Notes under the pieces: generated by a model | Told to the model about the DNA's origin: nothing | Databases searched by the model: none | Seen by the model: the letters and a program-made list of their open reading frames with translations, nothing else | Position numbers and translations under genes: made by a program | NCBI GenBank assembly: GCA_021784835.1 | Contig: JAJYHI010000082.1 | Coordinates: 1-23,841 of the forward strand | Origin: a bacterium | GTDB lineage: Bacteria > SZUA-79 > Acidulodesulfobacterales > Acidulodesulfobacteraceae | Direction of reading: 5' to 3' | DNA: 23,841 nucleotides | Part shown: positions 14,938 through 22,659 of the stretch, in pieces | Numbering within the stretch: the stretch's first letter is position 1 | How the letters are laid out: every line of letters begins with the position of its first letter

Positions 14938-15288
14938 TTATGGTTTCATGCCGTTTTCTTCGTTATTGCCGCCGTTATATTTTTCTAATTTATTAAACAT
15001 TTTTAGTTTAGAACCGCTGACCCTTATTTCAAAAATTCTAACGTATAAACCGTGAAGTCCCGCTAAAAATAAAAACAGGTTTAAAACGTATAAAATTACG
15101 TCTGCAGGATAAACTTTAAAAGAATAGGCTATAAATGCATAAAACGAATTTATATAATACTTAAAATTTAAATTCGTAAAATAGAAAAGAGCGAATAATC
15201 CGCTAAATACTAAAAAAGCTATCTCAATAATATCCAGATCGCCTCCCTGCCCTCCTCTTCCGTTTCCGCCGTAACCGTAATTGCCCAT
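14938..15288 (-). CDS. Small two-helix membrane protein of the secretion locus
   Basis: A 116-residue protein with a Gly-rich start (GNYGYGGNGRGGQGGD), two hydrophobic helices (about 19-38 and 62-84) and a polar, Asn-rich tail. It lies between the coupling protein gene and virB9 and ends inside the virB9 ribosome site, so it is part of the operon. I recognise no family. It could be an accessory inner-membrane subunit; no enzymatic motif is seen. GGAGG lies about 14 nt before the ATG. Confidence 0.65.
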   Translation of the reverse strand: MGNYGYGGNGRGGQGGDLDIIEIAFLVFSGLFALFYFTNLNFKYYINSFYAFIAYSFKVYPADVILYVLNLFLFLAGLHGLYVRIFEIRVSGSKLKMFNKLEKYNGGNNEENGMKP

Positions 15289-15341
15289 AATATATTATCT
15301 AACCTCCAACCTTATTATTTCAAATTTTAATAATAACAAAA

Positions 15342-17141
15342 CTAATCGAAATAGCTCTTAGTTTTAGGCCTGTATATAGGATGAAGATATACTACGCCGG
15401 GTCCTTTTACTTCGCCGCCGGAATAAACTCTGTAAACGGCCTGATTTAATTTTAAATTTGCAAAACCGTCGGTATCGAAAGACGGCATTTTTTCGTAAGT
15501 CTTTGTGGTTCCCTGAGAAATAGTATTGTCGTCGGACAGCAGTTTTCCTATATAAGGATTAAATACCGCCCTGTCGTCCTGCTCGGTTATATTTTCCGTA
15601 ATTTTAAGCTTATACTCCTTATCGCATATTTTAGAAGCTTTTTCTCTCGAATAATCGTCGCTTAACGCAAGCCAAATAGTCGATCTTATATTTCCTATTA
15701 AAGAATTTAATTTTTCTTCGGAGCCGAGTTTCAACTTTAAAGAACTGTAACTCTGGGTTAAAACTATATTAATCGCTTTAGACTGTCTGCATCTTGCGAA
15801 AAATTCAGCGTCCGATTCTATATCGCCGGAAGTCACATAATTCTGATATTCGTCGCATATAAACAAGACCGGTCTTTTAGTATTTACTTTATCGTCTATG
15901 ACCGATTTGTAAACCCTGTTTAGAACCGTCCTGAAGTAATCTAGTTTCATCATTATGCCTATAATTTTTCCGGTTAAACCGTATTTTGATTCCGGCATGT
16001 TTAATATAACTATTTTTCCGGAATTAACGACTTCATGAAAGCCCGGAAAATTTAGCTTTTCCTGAGGAGCGCAGAAAGTATCTTTAAAAACAGGCTTTAT
16101 AAAATCGCTGCATACCCTTAAAGATTCGCTCTTAATAATGGCTTTTGTCCTTTCGTCGAGACCTGCGTAATCCGCTCCCGAAAAATAAGATACCGCTAAT
16201 TTAAGTTCGTTTGCGTAAGTTTCGGTTTTATTCGATTTTATTTTTATTAAATTTTTTGCATAATCTATAATGTTGCTAAGTTTATTTTCGTCGGACAATA
16301 TTTCGTAAATATCGCTTAAGGTAGCGTAATCCATGCAAAGCCGTATTATATCTATGGAATTCGCCAAAAGATTTATGGATTTATCTTTCCAGAAACTGTC
16401 CTGTCTTCCGTCGTTTGAATTCATATTTTCTAAAACTGAATATAATCTTTCTGCAATAATTTTGGCATCTAGATGCGGATAATGTATGGGATTAAAGTAG
16501 TAACCGGACCCGGGTTCGATTATAACTATATCTTCTGCTCTTCCATTTCGTTTTAGTATGGAAACCGCCTCTTTCCAAAAATCGCCTTTAACGTCTAGTA
16601 TAAGCCCGCCTATCTTTTCTTCCGGCGACTTGTTTTTATATTTAGCCAACTGGTCTAAAAAAGGGTATGCGCATGCGGTTGTTTTTCCGGTGCCCGTAGA
16701 GCCAAATACTAATATTCCTGTATATAGACCCTTTGCGTCTATTGTAAGCCAATCCGGTTTTTCTTTTCTGTCTCCGTTTTTTTCGTGAATTTCTCCGACT
16801 ACCAACTGAAGCTCCGGGCTTTCCGGCCATATCATAGCGCCGGTATTTTTTGATTTTTTGCCCGTTAGTTTATTTTTAATTTTTTTATCGTCGTCGGGTT
16901 TTAAATATAAATATTTATTGAAAATTATATTAGTCAAAGTGTATGAAGACGCAAACCATGTAGTTAAAGGAATAAAAATAAACGCAAGCTTTACTCCTTT
17001 AAAATAAGCAAAATAGTTAGATATTTTTTCATCGAAGAAAAATCCTGATACAAGAAACAGATAAACTAATTCTATTGCGAAAATTCCGCCCGAAACCGAT
17101 AATTTAACGATAAAAGCGCCGTTTTTTTCGCCGTTTTTCAT
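15342..17141 (-). CDS. VirD4/TraD-type coupling ATPase
   Basis: A type IV coupling protein: a hexameric membrane ATPase that brings substrates to the secretion channel. Numbered from the ATG at 17141 (599 residues), two membrane helices lie near 8-32 and 50-72. The Walker A motif is GSTGTGKT (147-154), followed by GLILDVKGDFWKEAV. The Walker B motif is VLFICDEYQNY, followed by ARCRQSKAINIVLTQSYSS. The TraM-recognition/TraG-like C-terminal region includes the last ~200 residues. The start at 17141 is chosen because AGGGAGAG lies 7 nt upstream and it overlaps the AAA+ gene stop in an ATGA. The longer frame from 17198 would overlap that gene by 61 nt and adds only basic residues. Confidence 0.88.
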   Translation of the reverse strand: MKNGEKNGAFIVKLSVSGGIFAIELVYLFLVSGFFFDEKISNYFAYFKGVKLAFIFIPLTTWFASSYTLTNIIFNKYLYLKPDDDKKIKNKLTGKKSKNTGAMIWPESPELQLVVGEIHEKNGDRKEKPDWLTIDAKGLYTGILVFGSTGTGKTTACAYPFLDQLAKYKNKSPEEKIGGLILDVKGDFWKEAVSILKRNGRAEDIVIIEPGSGYYFNPIHYPHLDAKIIAERLYSVLENMNSNDGRQDSFWKDKSINLLANSIDIIRLCMDYATLSDIYEILSDENKLSNIIDYAKNLIKIKSNKTETYANELKLAVSYFSGADYAGLDERTKAIIKSESLRVCSDFIKPVFKDTFCAPQEKLNFPGFHEVVNSGKIVILNMPESKYGLTGKIIGIMMKLDYFRTVLNRVYKSVIDDKVNTKRPVLFICDEYQNYVTSGDIESDAEFFARCRQSKAINIVLTQSYSSLKLKLGSEEKLNSLIGNIRSTIWLALSDDYSREKASKICDKEYKLKITENITEQDDRAVFNPYIGKLLSDDNTISQGTTKTYEKMPSFDTDGFANLKLNQAVYRVYSGGEVKGPGVVYLHPIYRPKTKSYFD

Positions 17142-18058
17142 TTTAAAACTCTCCCTACGACGTTTTTTACCGCCCTTATATCGGAATAATATGTCCATAA
17201 AGAAGGTTCGAGCATTTTTAAGTCTTCAGCCGCAACATAAGACCTTTTGTTTAAAACCGCGGTCGTTTTTAAAATTTTAACCGTTTCGCGCCATCTTCTG
17301 TCGGAAACTATCACCTGCTTATTTTTTAATTCTTCCCTGATTAAATACATTTTATTTAAAATTTCGTCGCTAATTTCTATGTTTTCCGCCGTTTTATTTA
17401 GGATATTTATATCTTCCCTGCACAAAAAATCTTCTTTTCCGTATTTATAAATTTCACATTTTTCAATATCTCCGTCTTTAATTCCAAGTAATTTTTTAAA
17501 ATTTTCTTCGCTTCTGACGGGCAGAATTTCCATTCTGAATAAAAATCTGTCGTAAAGAGGCAAAAGATTTGAATCGGAAGACTTGTCCGGCCTTTCGTTA
17601 GACGACGCAAAAAGACTTATTAGCGGAATTTTCACTGGTTCGGAGTTTCCGTTATAAAATATTCTTTCATTCATTATCGATAACAATGAGTTTAACGTGG
17701 AATGATGACCTTTAAAAAATTCGTCTATCAAAGCAATATCGCAATTGTCGATGCCGATTTTATTTTTATTCCGGCTGCGGCTATCGCCTGTTCCTCCGCA
17801 AGAAAGAAGTTCCTCTATTTTAGTTGCAGGCGTCATTTGAAAATCAAAAAATTTTAAACCTTTTATCCTGCAGGCAAGCGCTTTTAAAACAGCCGTTTTT
17901 GCGAGTCCGGGGCCGCCTATTAAAATTGAATGTTTTCCTGAAATAACGGATAAAACTATCATATCTACGGCATTTTTTCTTTCCAGAAAATTTACGTTTA
18001 AACCGTCTTTTATAGCGTTGATTTTATCTGCTATCGTATATGTATTATTATCGTTCAT
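17138..18058 (-). CDS. RavA/MoxR-type AAA+ ATPase inside the secretion operon
   Basis: A 306-residue AAA+ protein of the MoxR/RavA branch. Walker A is GGPGLAKT (48-55) and Walker B is ALIDEFFKGHHSTLNSLLSIMNER (Asp112, Glu113). The sensor 1 region is FASSNERPD and an arginine lies in LYDRFLF (Arg171). The RavA-like lid motif VSDRRWRETVKILKTTAVLN is followed by LEPSLW. RavA/MoxR proteins are usually chaperone-like and partner with VWA-domain proteins; no VWA gene is in the window. The gene lies 23 nt after virB10 and overlaps the coupling protein gene by 4 nt, so it is translated with the secretion machinery. It is not a VirB11 ATPase by motif. A role in assembly or substrate remodelling is inference. 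No Shine-Dalgarno is seen. Confidence 0.88.
   Translation of the reverse strand: MNDNNTYTIADKINAIKDGLNVNFLERKNAVDMIVLSVISGKHSILIGGPGLAKTAVLKALACRIKGLKFFDFQMTPATKIEELLSCGGTGDSRSRNKNKIGIDNCDIALIDEFFKGHHSTLNSLLSIMNERIFYNGNSEPVKIPLISLFASSNERPDKSSDSNLLPLYDRFLFRMEILPVRSEENFKKLLGIKDGDIEKCEIYKYGKEDFLCREDINILNKTAENIEISDEILNKMYLIREELKNKQVIVSDRRWRETVKILKTTAVLNKRSYVAAEDLKMLEPSLWTYYSDIRAVKNVVGRVLK
17149..17156 (-). promoter_or_regulatory. Ribosome binding site deciding the coupling protein start
   Basis: AGGGAGAG on the minus strand, 7 nt before the ATG at 17141, inside the end of the AAA+ gene. It supports the short start over the in-frame ATG at 17198. Confidence 0.75.
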
Positions 18059-18081
18059 AATTTTATTTTGCGTTCAAGCCG

Positions 18082-19398
18082 TTAAATCCCGTTCATATAT
18101 AAAGGTCTTAAAAAAATTATCTTAATAGGAGTACCCGCCGGCAAAGTAATACTAATGTTTTGATTGGACTGCGCATAACCGTTAAGTCCGTTTTCGGCGT
18201 CGTTAAGTTCGTTCTGCGCTACGTTTTGCCGAACCTGATCCTGAAAAGTATATGGATTAGAGGAGTTAACGCTCGACCCGCCTCCTACGAAAATAGACGC
18301 CGCGCCGACTATGCCCTGCGCTATAGAAGTTAATATATTTCCGGTATAATGATTATGGACGTCGCCTTTTACGCCGCCTGAACCGTCGGGCATCATCGCT
18401 ATTGCGTCTATGGTTAAAGATTTTCCGGAACGCTCTATAATCTTATTAAAATTTATGTTCAGTCTGTTTAAAGAATGTTTTACGCTTACCGTTCCAAAAA
18501 ATTCGGCTCCTTTTTCGAAAACACGTTTGCCGCCGCGGTAATAACCTGAAACCGATACGGCTATTACGGGAACGGACGTATTATACGAAAAAATTTTATA
18601 TTTCGTGTAGGCGTTTATTACTGCGCCTTGCGGGACGGCTATTTCCGAATAAGCTGTTTTCTGCGGAAAACCGGCGTTTTTTCGCGGGCCTTTGACGATT
18701 TTTAAACCTCTTTCTTTATCTAAAATATATTTTCCGTAGCTTGCTTTTATAAAAACTACGGTTTTTTTAGTTATCTGAGCCGCCGAACCGCTTCGAGAGT
18801 TCGAGTAGCGTCCGCCGTATCCGTTACCGTTACCTCCGTCCGAATTAAATTTTATCCTGCGGTTCAAATTATCCGCTTCTTTTTTAAATTTAACGTTAAA
18901 TTTTTTTCTTCCTATCTCGTTCGACTTGGAACTTAAACGATTTTTTTCTACGGAATTATTTTTACCGCTTTCATTAAAAACCGCAGGAGAAAACATTTTT
19001 TTATCGTTTATAACGGTATTGTTCTTCACGACTTTTTTCACGACTTTTTCCGGTTTTCCGCTTAATATATATTTTATAAAAAGCAAGACGGCAATTAATA
19101 TAACTAAAATTATCAGCGGCAATTTAAAATAGCGTAAAAAATCTTTTCCCGATAATTTTTTTGGGACCGCAGGGTTTGAATTATAAATATCTTTGCCGTC
19201 GTCGGCTCCGTCGTCATATATAGCGTCGACCGTTTCATTTTTGTCTTCGCTTTCATTTCCGCTTCCGCTTTTACTTTTTCTTTTAGTTTCGTTAAAATTA
19301 ACGTAATTATCGTTATCGTTATCGTTATTGTTATAACTGTCGCCGTTCTCTAATTCTTCTTCTTTGATTACGTTAGAATCGTTCAAATTTTTAAACAT
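18082..19398 (-). CDS. VirB10/TrbI-like inner-to-outer membrane bridge
   Basis: A 438-residue protein with the VirB10 plan. There is an acidic, Asn-rich cytoplasmic tail (about 1-80), one membrane helix (about 92-112, PLIILVILIAVLLFIKYIL), and a Lys-rich periplasmic linker. The C-terminal TrbI-type beta-barrel region (about 235-438) contains VPQGAVINAYTKYKI, FEKGAEFFGTV, a helical segment GNILTSIAQGIVGAASIFVG, and the closing ITLPAGTPIKIIFLRPL. VirB10 spans from the inner membrane to the outer-membrane pore. The start is ATG at 19398 with GGAGG just upstream, 3 nt after the virB8-like gene. Confidence 0.85.
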   Translation of the reverse strand: MFKNLNDSNVIKEEELENGDSYNNNDNDNDNYVNFNETKRKSKSGSGNESEDKNETVDAIYDDGADDGKDIYNSNPAVPKKLSGKDFLRYFKLPLIILVILIAVLLFIKYILSGKPEKVVKKVVKNNTVINDKKMFSPAVFNESGKNNSVEKNRLSSKSNEIGRKKFNVKFKKEADNLNRRIKFNSDGGNGNGYGGRYSNSRSGSAAQITKKTVVFIKASYGKYILDKERGLKIVKGPRKNAGFPQKTAYSEIAVPQGAVINAYTKYKIFSYNTSVPVIAVSVSGYYRGGKRVFEKGAEFFGTVSVKHSLNRLNINFNKIIERSGKSLTIDAIAMMPDGSGGVKGDVHNHYTGNILTSIAQGIVGAASIFVGGGSSVNSSNPYTFQDQVRQNVAQNELNDAENGLNGYAQSNQNISITLPAGTPIKIIFLRPLYMNGI

Positions 19399-19401
19399 CC
19401 T

Positions 19402-20064
19402 TTAAGCTCCTCCAAGTTTTAAACTGCTGAAATAGACTATTTCCAAACCGAAAGGATACTGAACGCTTCTTTTGACTCTTTTAAGAATCAATTTGTCTTC
19501 GTAGGCCGCCGCATTCTTCGCGGAAGTATCGGTATTAGATATTACGGTTCGTATGACGTAAAGTTTTAATTCGTCGTGATTGACGGTCTGCTTAATTAAC
19601 TTTATTTTTTTAAATTTTATTTTTGAAGTAATATCGGCTTTTTCCATTTTTTGAATAAACCTGCTTCTTATTATAGCCCTGAGCGTTTTTTTGCCGTATG
19701 TTTCCGACATTTTATTTAATGCGCGGGAAAGTTCCGTTTTTATCATTATCGAATTAAATCCGGTAAATTCCCTTACGAAACTTTTTGAAAAATATACTAT
19801 TTCGCCCATTCCCGTTTTATTATTAAAGGGCAGATTTCTCAATACCTTTGCGTTTCCAGCCGAATTAACCCTTATTACTACCGGAATCCTGTTTGCTTTA
19901 TAAGTATAAAAAGCAGTCAATAAAGACGTCGAAGTAATTAAAGACATTAAGACTATTATTATTTTTAGGGTCGTATTCTGGGCTTCCAAATCGCCCCATA
20001 TTTCGTAAAACAATCTGCCGTTTCTTTTTTTATAATCGTTTTTATAATTAAACAGATTAGACAT
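19402..20064 (-). CDS. VirB8-like inner-membrane assembly protein (TrbF/TraE type)
   Basis: A 220-residue protein with a short cytoplasmic start, one membrane helix (about 33-53, LKIIIVLMSLITSTSLLTAFY) and a periplasmic domain of about 165 residues, the VirB8/TrbF/TraE layout. The block RIPVVIRVNSAGNAKVL after the helix and the predicted NTF2-like strand pattern at the C-terminus fit. VirB8 nucleates assembly and contacts VirB10, the next gene. Placement relies on topology, size and order more than on a diagnostic motif. AGGG lies about 11 nt before the ATG. Confidence 0.7.
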   Translation of the reverse strand: MSNLFNYKNDYKKRNGRLFYEIWGDLEAQNTTLKIIIVLMSLITSTSLLTAFYTYKANRIPVVIRVNSAGNAKVLRNLPFNNKTGMGEIVYFSKSFVREFTGFNSIMIKTELSRALNKMSETYGKKTLRAIIRSRFIQKMEKADITSKIKFKKIKLIKQTVNHDELKLYVIRTVISNTDTSAKNAAAYEDKLILKRVKRSVQYPFGLEIVYFSSLKLGGA

Positions 20065-20133
20065 ATAGTATTTACCCTAATTTTTTATCTTTATAGTTTT
20101 TACTATTTATTTTTTATAACTTTTTTAATACTA

Positions 20134-21354
20134 TTATGAAACGGCGGCAATTCCTGCAGAAACGACTTTTGATTTTACGTTTTTAATTTTTTCATGCGCT
20201 TCGCCGCTTATACCTTCAAATAATTTTGCTACTAAAAAAGGAACCGAAACGTTTATTGCTATCATTACGATAAAAACTGTTATAACTTCCGCAAAAGTAA
20301 ACAATCCTATAATATTGCCTATTCCGCTTCCCGTAGAAGGCATATTTGCAGATTCCATTTTGCTTAATATAGTAAAAAAAATAAGCTGTTCGAGAGCGAC
20401 CATAACCCCCCAGAACGATATTTCTACAAACATTTTAAACCATTTACCGAATATTCCTCTCATATAAGGTATAGTTTCAAAACCGAGTATTATAGGACAC
20501 ATCGAAAATAAAAGCCCTAAAAATACAAGCTGAATTAACGCCATAAAAAGCTGTATCGCAAGATAAATTATATTAAACAAAAACCAAATTATGCCCATAA
20601 GAACCGCTCCCGTTATCGCATGCATAGCGCCGGCAAGCCAGGAAACGGGATTTAAATTCCAGCCGCTTTTTACGGATGCGGTGCCGTTAGAAGAAACGGT
20701 AGGTATCGAAACGGAATGAAGACTGCCCGAAATAGAAGACACTATCTGCGAAACAGACTGACCTATCCCCAATATGTTTTGCTTTATCAGATAAAGCTGA
20801 ATTTTATCGGCTAAAGTCAATATAAGCTGGGCAAAATTAGACTGCCCGGTCTGCTTCCATGAAAGAAAGCCTATAGCTATCAAAGCCGTCCTTAAAAATA
20901 ATCCGTAATAATTAAAAACGGCTCCCGTTAATTCTGCGCGGTATCCTTCAAAAAAAGAAAGGACTATTCCAAGCGCAAATAAAAAATAGAAAATATATGT
21001 AACGAAAGTACTCAGTTCGGAGTCGTTATTTAATGCCGAAGGAATAGAATCGATAGAAAGCATGCTTAAATCTTCGCCGTTTTTAAGTTTTGAAATAGAA
21101 AGGGCGGATTGACTCACCGCCGTATCGTTTGATTTTGCCCCTCCCTTTTTAGAAGAAGCGGCTGAGGCGGGAGGGTTGGACGCATAACATTTTTTTGCGT
21201 TAAAAATAGAGGAAACAGACCAAAAAATTAAAAATATAGATAAAATTGCCGACAAAAATGCAACAAGGGTTATAAAAAAATTATAGCGCAAATTATGCTT
21301 TAAACCTGTATATATTTTCATTTTCATATTTTTTAGTTCCATTTTTTTAAACAT
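20134..21354 (-). CDS. VirB6/TrbL-like polytopic membrane protein
   Basis: A 406-residue protein. An N-terminal hydrophobic segment (about 25-48) resembles a signal and is followed by a Ser/Ala-rich stretch. At least five more membrane helices follow (about 112-132, 145-165, 240-290 as two, 310-335, 348-378). This matches VirB6/TrbL proteins, which line the inner-membrane part of the channel. Position between the VirB5-like and VirB8-like genes is the canonical one. Several in-frame ATGs crowd the start (21354, 21342, 21327, 21321) and none has a clear Shine-Dalgarno, so the exact start is unsure. Confidence 0.75.
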   Translation of the reverse strand: MFKKMELKNMKMKIYTGLKHNLRYNFFITLVAFLSAILSIFLIFWSVSSIFNAKKCYASNPPASAASSKKGGAKSNDTAVSQSALSISKLKNGEDLSMLSIDSIPSALNNDSELSTFVTYIFYFLFALGIVLSFFEGYRAELTGAVFNYYGLFLRTALIAIGFLSWKQTGQSNFAQLILTLADKIQLYLIKQNILGIGQSVSQIVSSISGSLHSVSIPTVSSNGTASVKSGWNLNPVSWLAGAMHAITGAVLMGIIWFLFNIIYLAIQLFMALIQLVFLGLLFSMCPIILGFETIPYMRGIFGKWFKMFVEISFWGVMVALEQLIFFTILSKMESANMPSTGSGIGNIIGLFTFAEVITVFIVMIAINVSVPFLVAKLFEGISGEAHEKIKNVKSKVVSAGIAAVS

Positions 21355-21429
21355 TTTTTAAAAATATTTGTTTAAATTTTTTCTTAATTACTAAGAATCG
21401 GTTGATAGGTAATAAGTTGAATATAAAAT

Positions 21430-22563
21430 TTACATAGTAGTTTTAGTATAATAATTTAAACCGGGGGTCGGATTTGTTTGCGGCATAATAACCGAACCGA
21501 TATGTTCTTTTTTAATTTCTTCCGCCGATTTGTCTAATTCTATCTGCTTAAGCTGACTTTCCATATATCCTAAATTCTTTAAACTCGATGCGTTTTCTTC
21601 AGCCATAATAGTTAAAATAGAACTTTGATATGCATAATAATTTGAGCTGTTTTTTAATGCCTCTCCGGAAATTTCGTTCATAAATTCTGAGCCTTCCAAC
21701 TCCGCCTTGTGAGCTCTTGCCGCGGATAATCCCGCATTATAAAGCCCTGAAGATGCGGTATCGCTTATAAATCCGCCGGCTAAATCGGTGCATCCTCCTA
21801 CGGGATTTCCGCTTGAATCAAAAGTATAGCCGACATCAAGCGACGAACAGTTTATATTTTCTGAAGGATCTCCGGAATTTTCCGCCGAATTAAAAATTGC
21901 CCCCTGAGAAAATAAAGCGGAACCGTTTTCGAGATCAGATTTATTTAAAGAACCCGACTGCCCGCCTGCAGAACCTCCCGAAACAAAAACCGACGGATTA
22001 TAAGCGTTTTCATCTGAAACCGCCGAAGCAATATTTCCGTATTCGGAAGATTCGTAATTAATGTCCGAATTAATGCCTGATGCCGCATTTTGCAATGAAC
22101 CGGTTTGAACGTCGCTTGCCGTTAAATCTTGCGGAATCTGATTAAAAGCCGAGTTAATTTGATTATTCAAATTATTTATATTGCCTACGGCATCTTCAAC
22201 CGAATTCGCTAAATGGCTTATTTTATCGAAATTTATTAATATGTTTTGATACTCCTCCTGCATATTAGAAACATCTGCCGTCAGTTTGTCCACGGTAGCC
22301 ATTGCTTCCGAAAGTCCGGGTCCGGGATTAAAAAGAGGTCCTCCACCAGCCCCAGGAGCATAGCCGAGAGTTCCGGCCAATCCCTGCAGCGCCGAAAACG
22401 CTCCGTTTGCGGCAGTTTCTACCGACTGGATCTGTCCAGATATAGCGGTTATATCCGGAATAGGCAGGGGCAAACCGTACGAAACGCCGGTTAAATATGT
22501 CGAAACTGTAAAAATAGCTATAACCGAAGCTATCAGCGGTTTATTTTCAATCAATTTCTTCAT
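21430..22563 (-). CDS. VirB5/TrbJ-like exported protein
   Basis: A 377-residue protein with a signal peptide (about 1-30), then a helical region with coiled-coil character (about 35-60 and 85-145: VDKLTADVSNMQEEYQNILINFDKISHL...INNLNNQINSAF). A Ser/Asn/Gly-rich middle section with two Cys (CSSLDVG, GGCTDLAG) follows, then another helical region (about 275-355). VirB5/TrbJ proteins are exported, helical and sit between VirB4 and VirB6, as here. Sequence support is weak; the call rests on layout and position. It has a strong Shine-Dalgarno, AAGGAGG, just before the ATG. Confidence 0.6.
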   Translation of the reverse strand: MKKLIENKPLIASVIAIFTVSTYLTGVSYGLPLPIPDITAISGQIQSVETAANGAFSALQGLAGTLGYAPGAGGGPLFNPGPGLSEAMATVDKLTADVSNMQEEYQNILINFDKISHLANSVEDAVGNINNLNNQINSAFNQIPQDLTASDVQTGSLQNAASGINSDINYESSEYGNIASAVSDENAYNPSVFVSGGSAGGQSGSLNKSDLENGSALFSQGAIFNSAENSGDPSENINCSSLDVGYTFDSSGNPVGGCTDLAGGFISDTASSGLYNAGLSAARAHKAELEGSEFMNEISGEALKNSSNYYAYQSSILTIMAEENASSLKNLGYMESQLKQIELDKSAEEIKKEHIGSVIMPQTNPTPGLNYYTKTTM

Positions 22564-22622
22564 TTCATCCTCCTTAAATTTTTGAACTGCCGCAATGGCT
22601 GCATACGCTATATTCCTGAATA

Positions 22623-22652
22623 ATGCCGTATAATAGCTTATTTATCCGGCAT
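22623..22652. repeat. Small inverted repeat between the virB4-like and virB5-like genes
   Basis: ATGCCG (22623-22628) and CGGCAT (22647-22652) form a 6-bp stem, with an inner ATAA/TTAT pairing. No T-run follows, so it is not a terminator. It may affect mRNA processing or stability between the two genes, or be chance. Confidence 0.3.
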
Positions 22653-22659
22653 ATATTGT

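Noticed and set aside
17142..17198. Longer coupling-protein start, overlapping the AAA+ gene by 61 nt
   Set aside because: The ATG at 17141 has AGGGAGAG 7 nt upstream and an ATGA overlap; the extra residues are a basic, non-family stretch.
17138..18058. Calling the AAA+ gene VirB11
   Set aside because: It has RavA/MoxR Walker B and lid motifs and lacks VirB11 Asp-box and His-box features.
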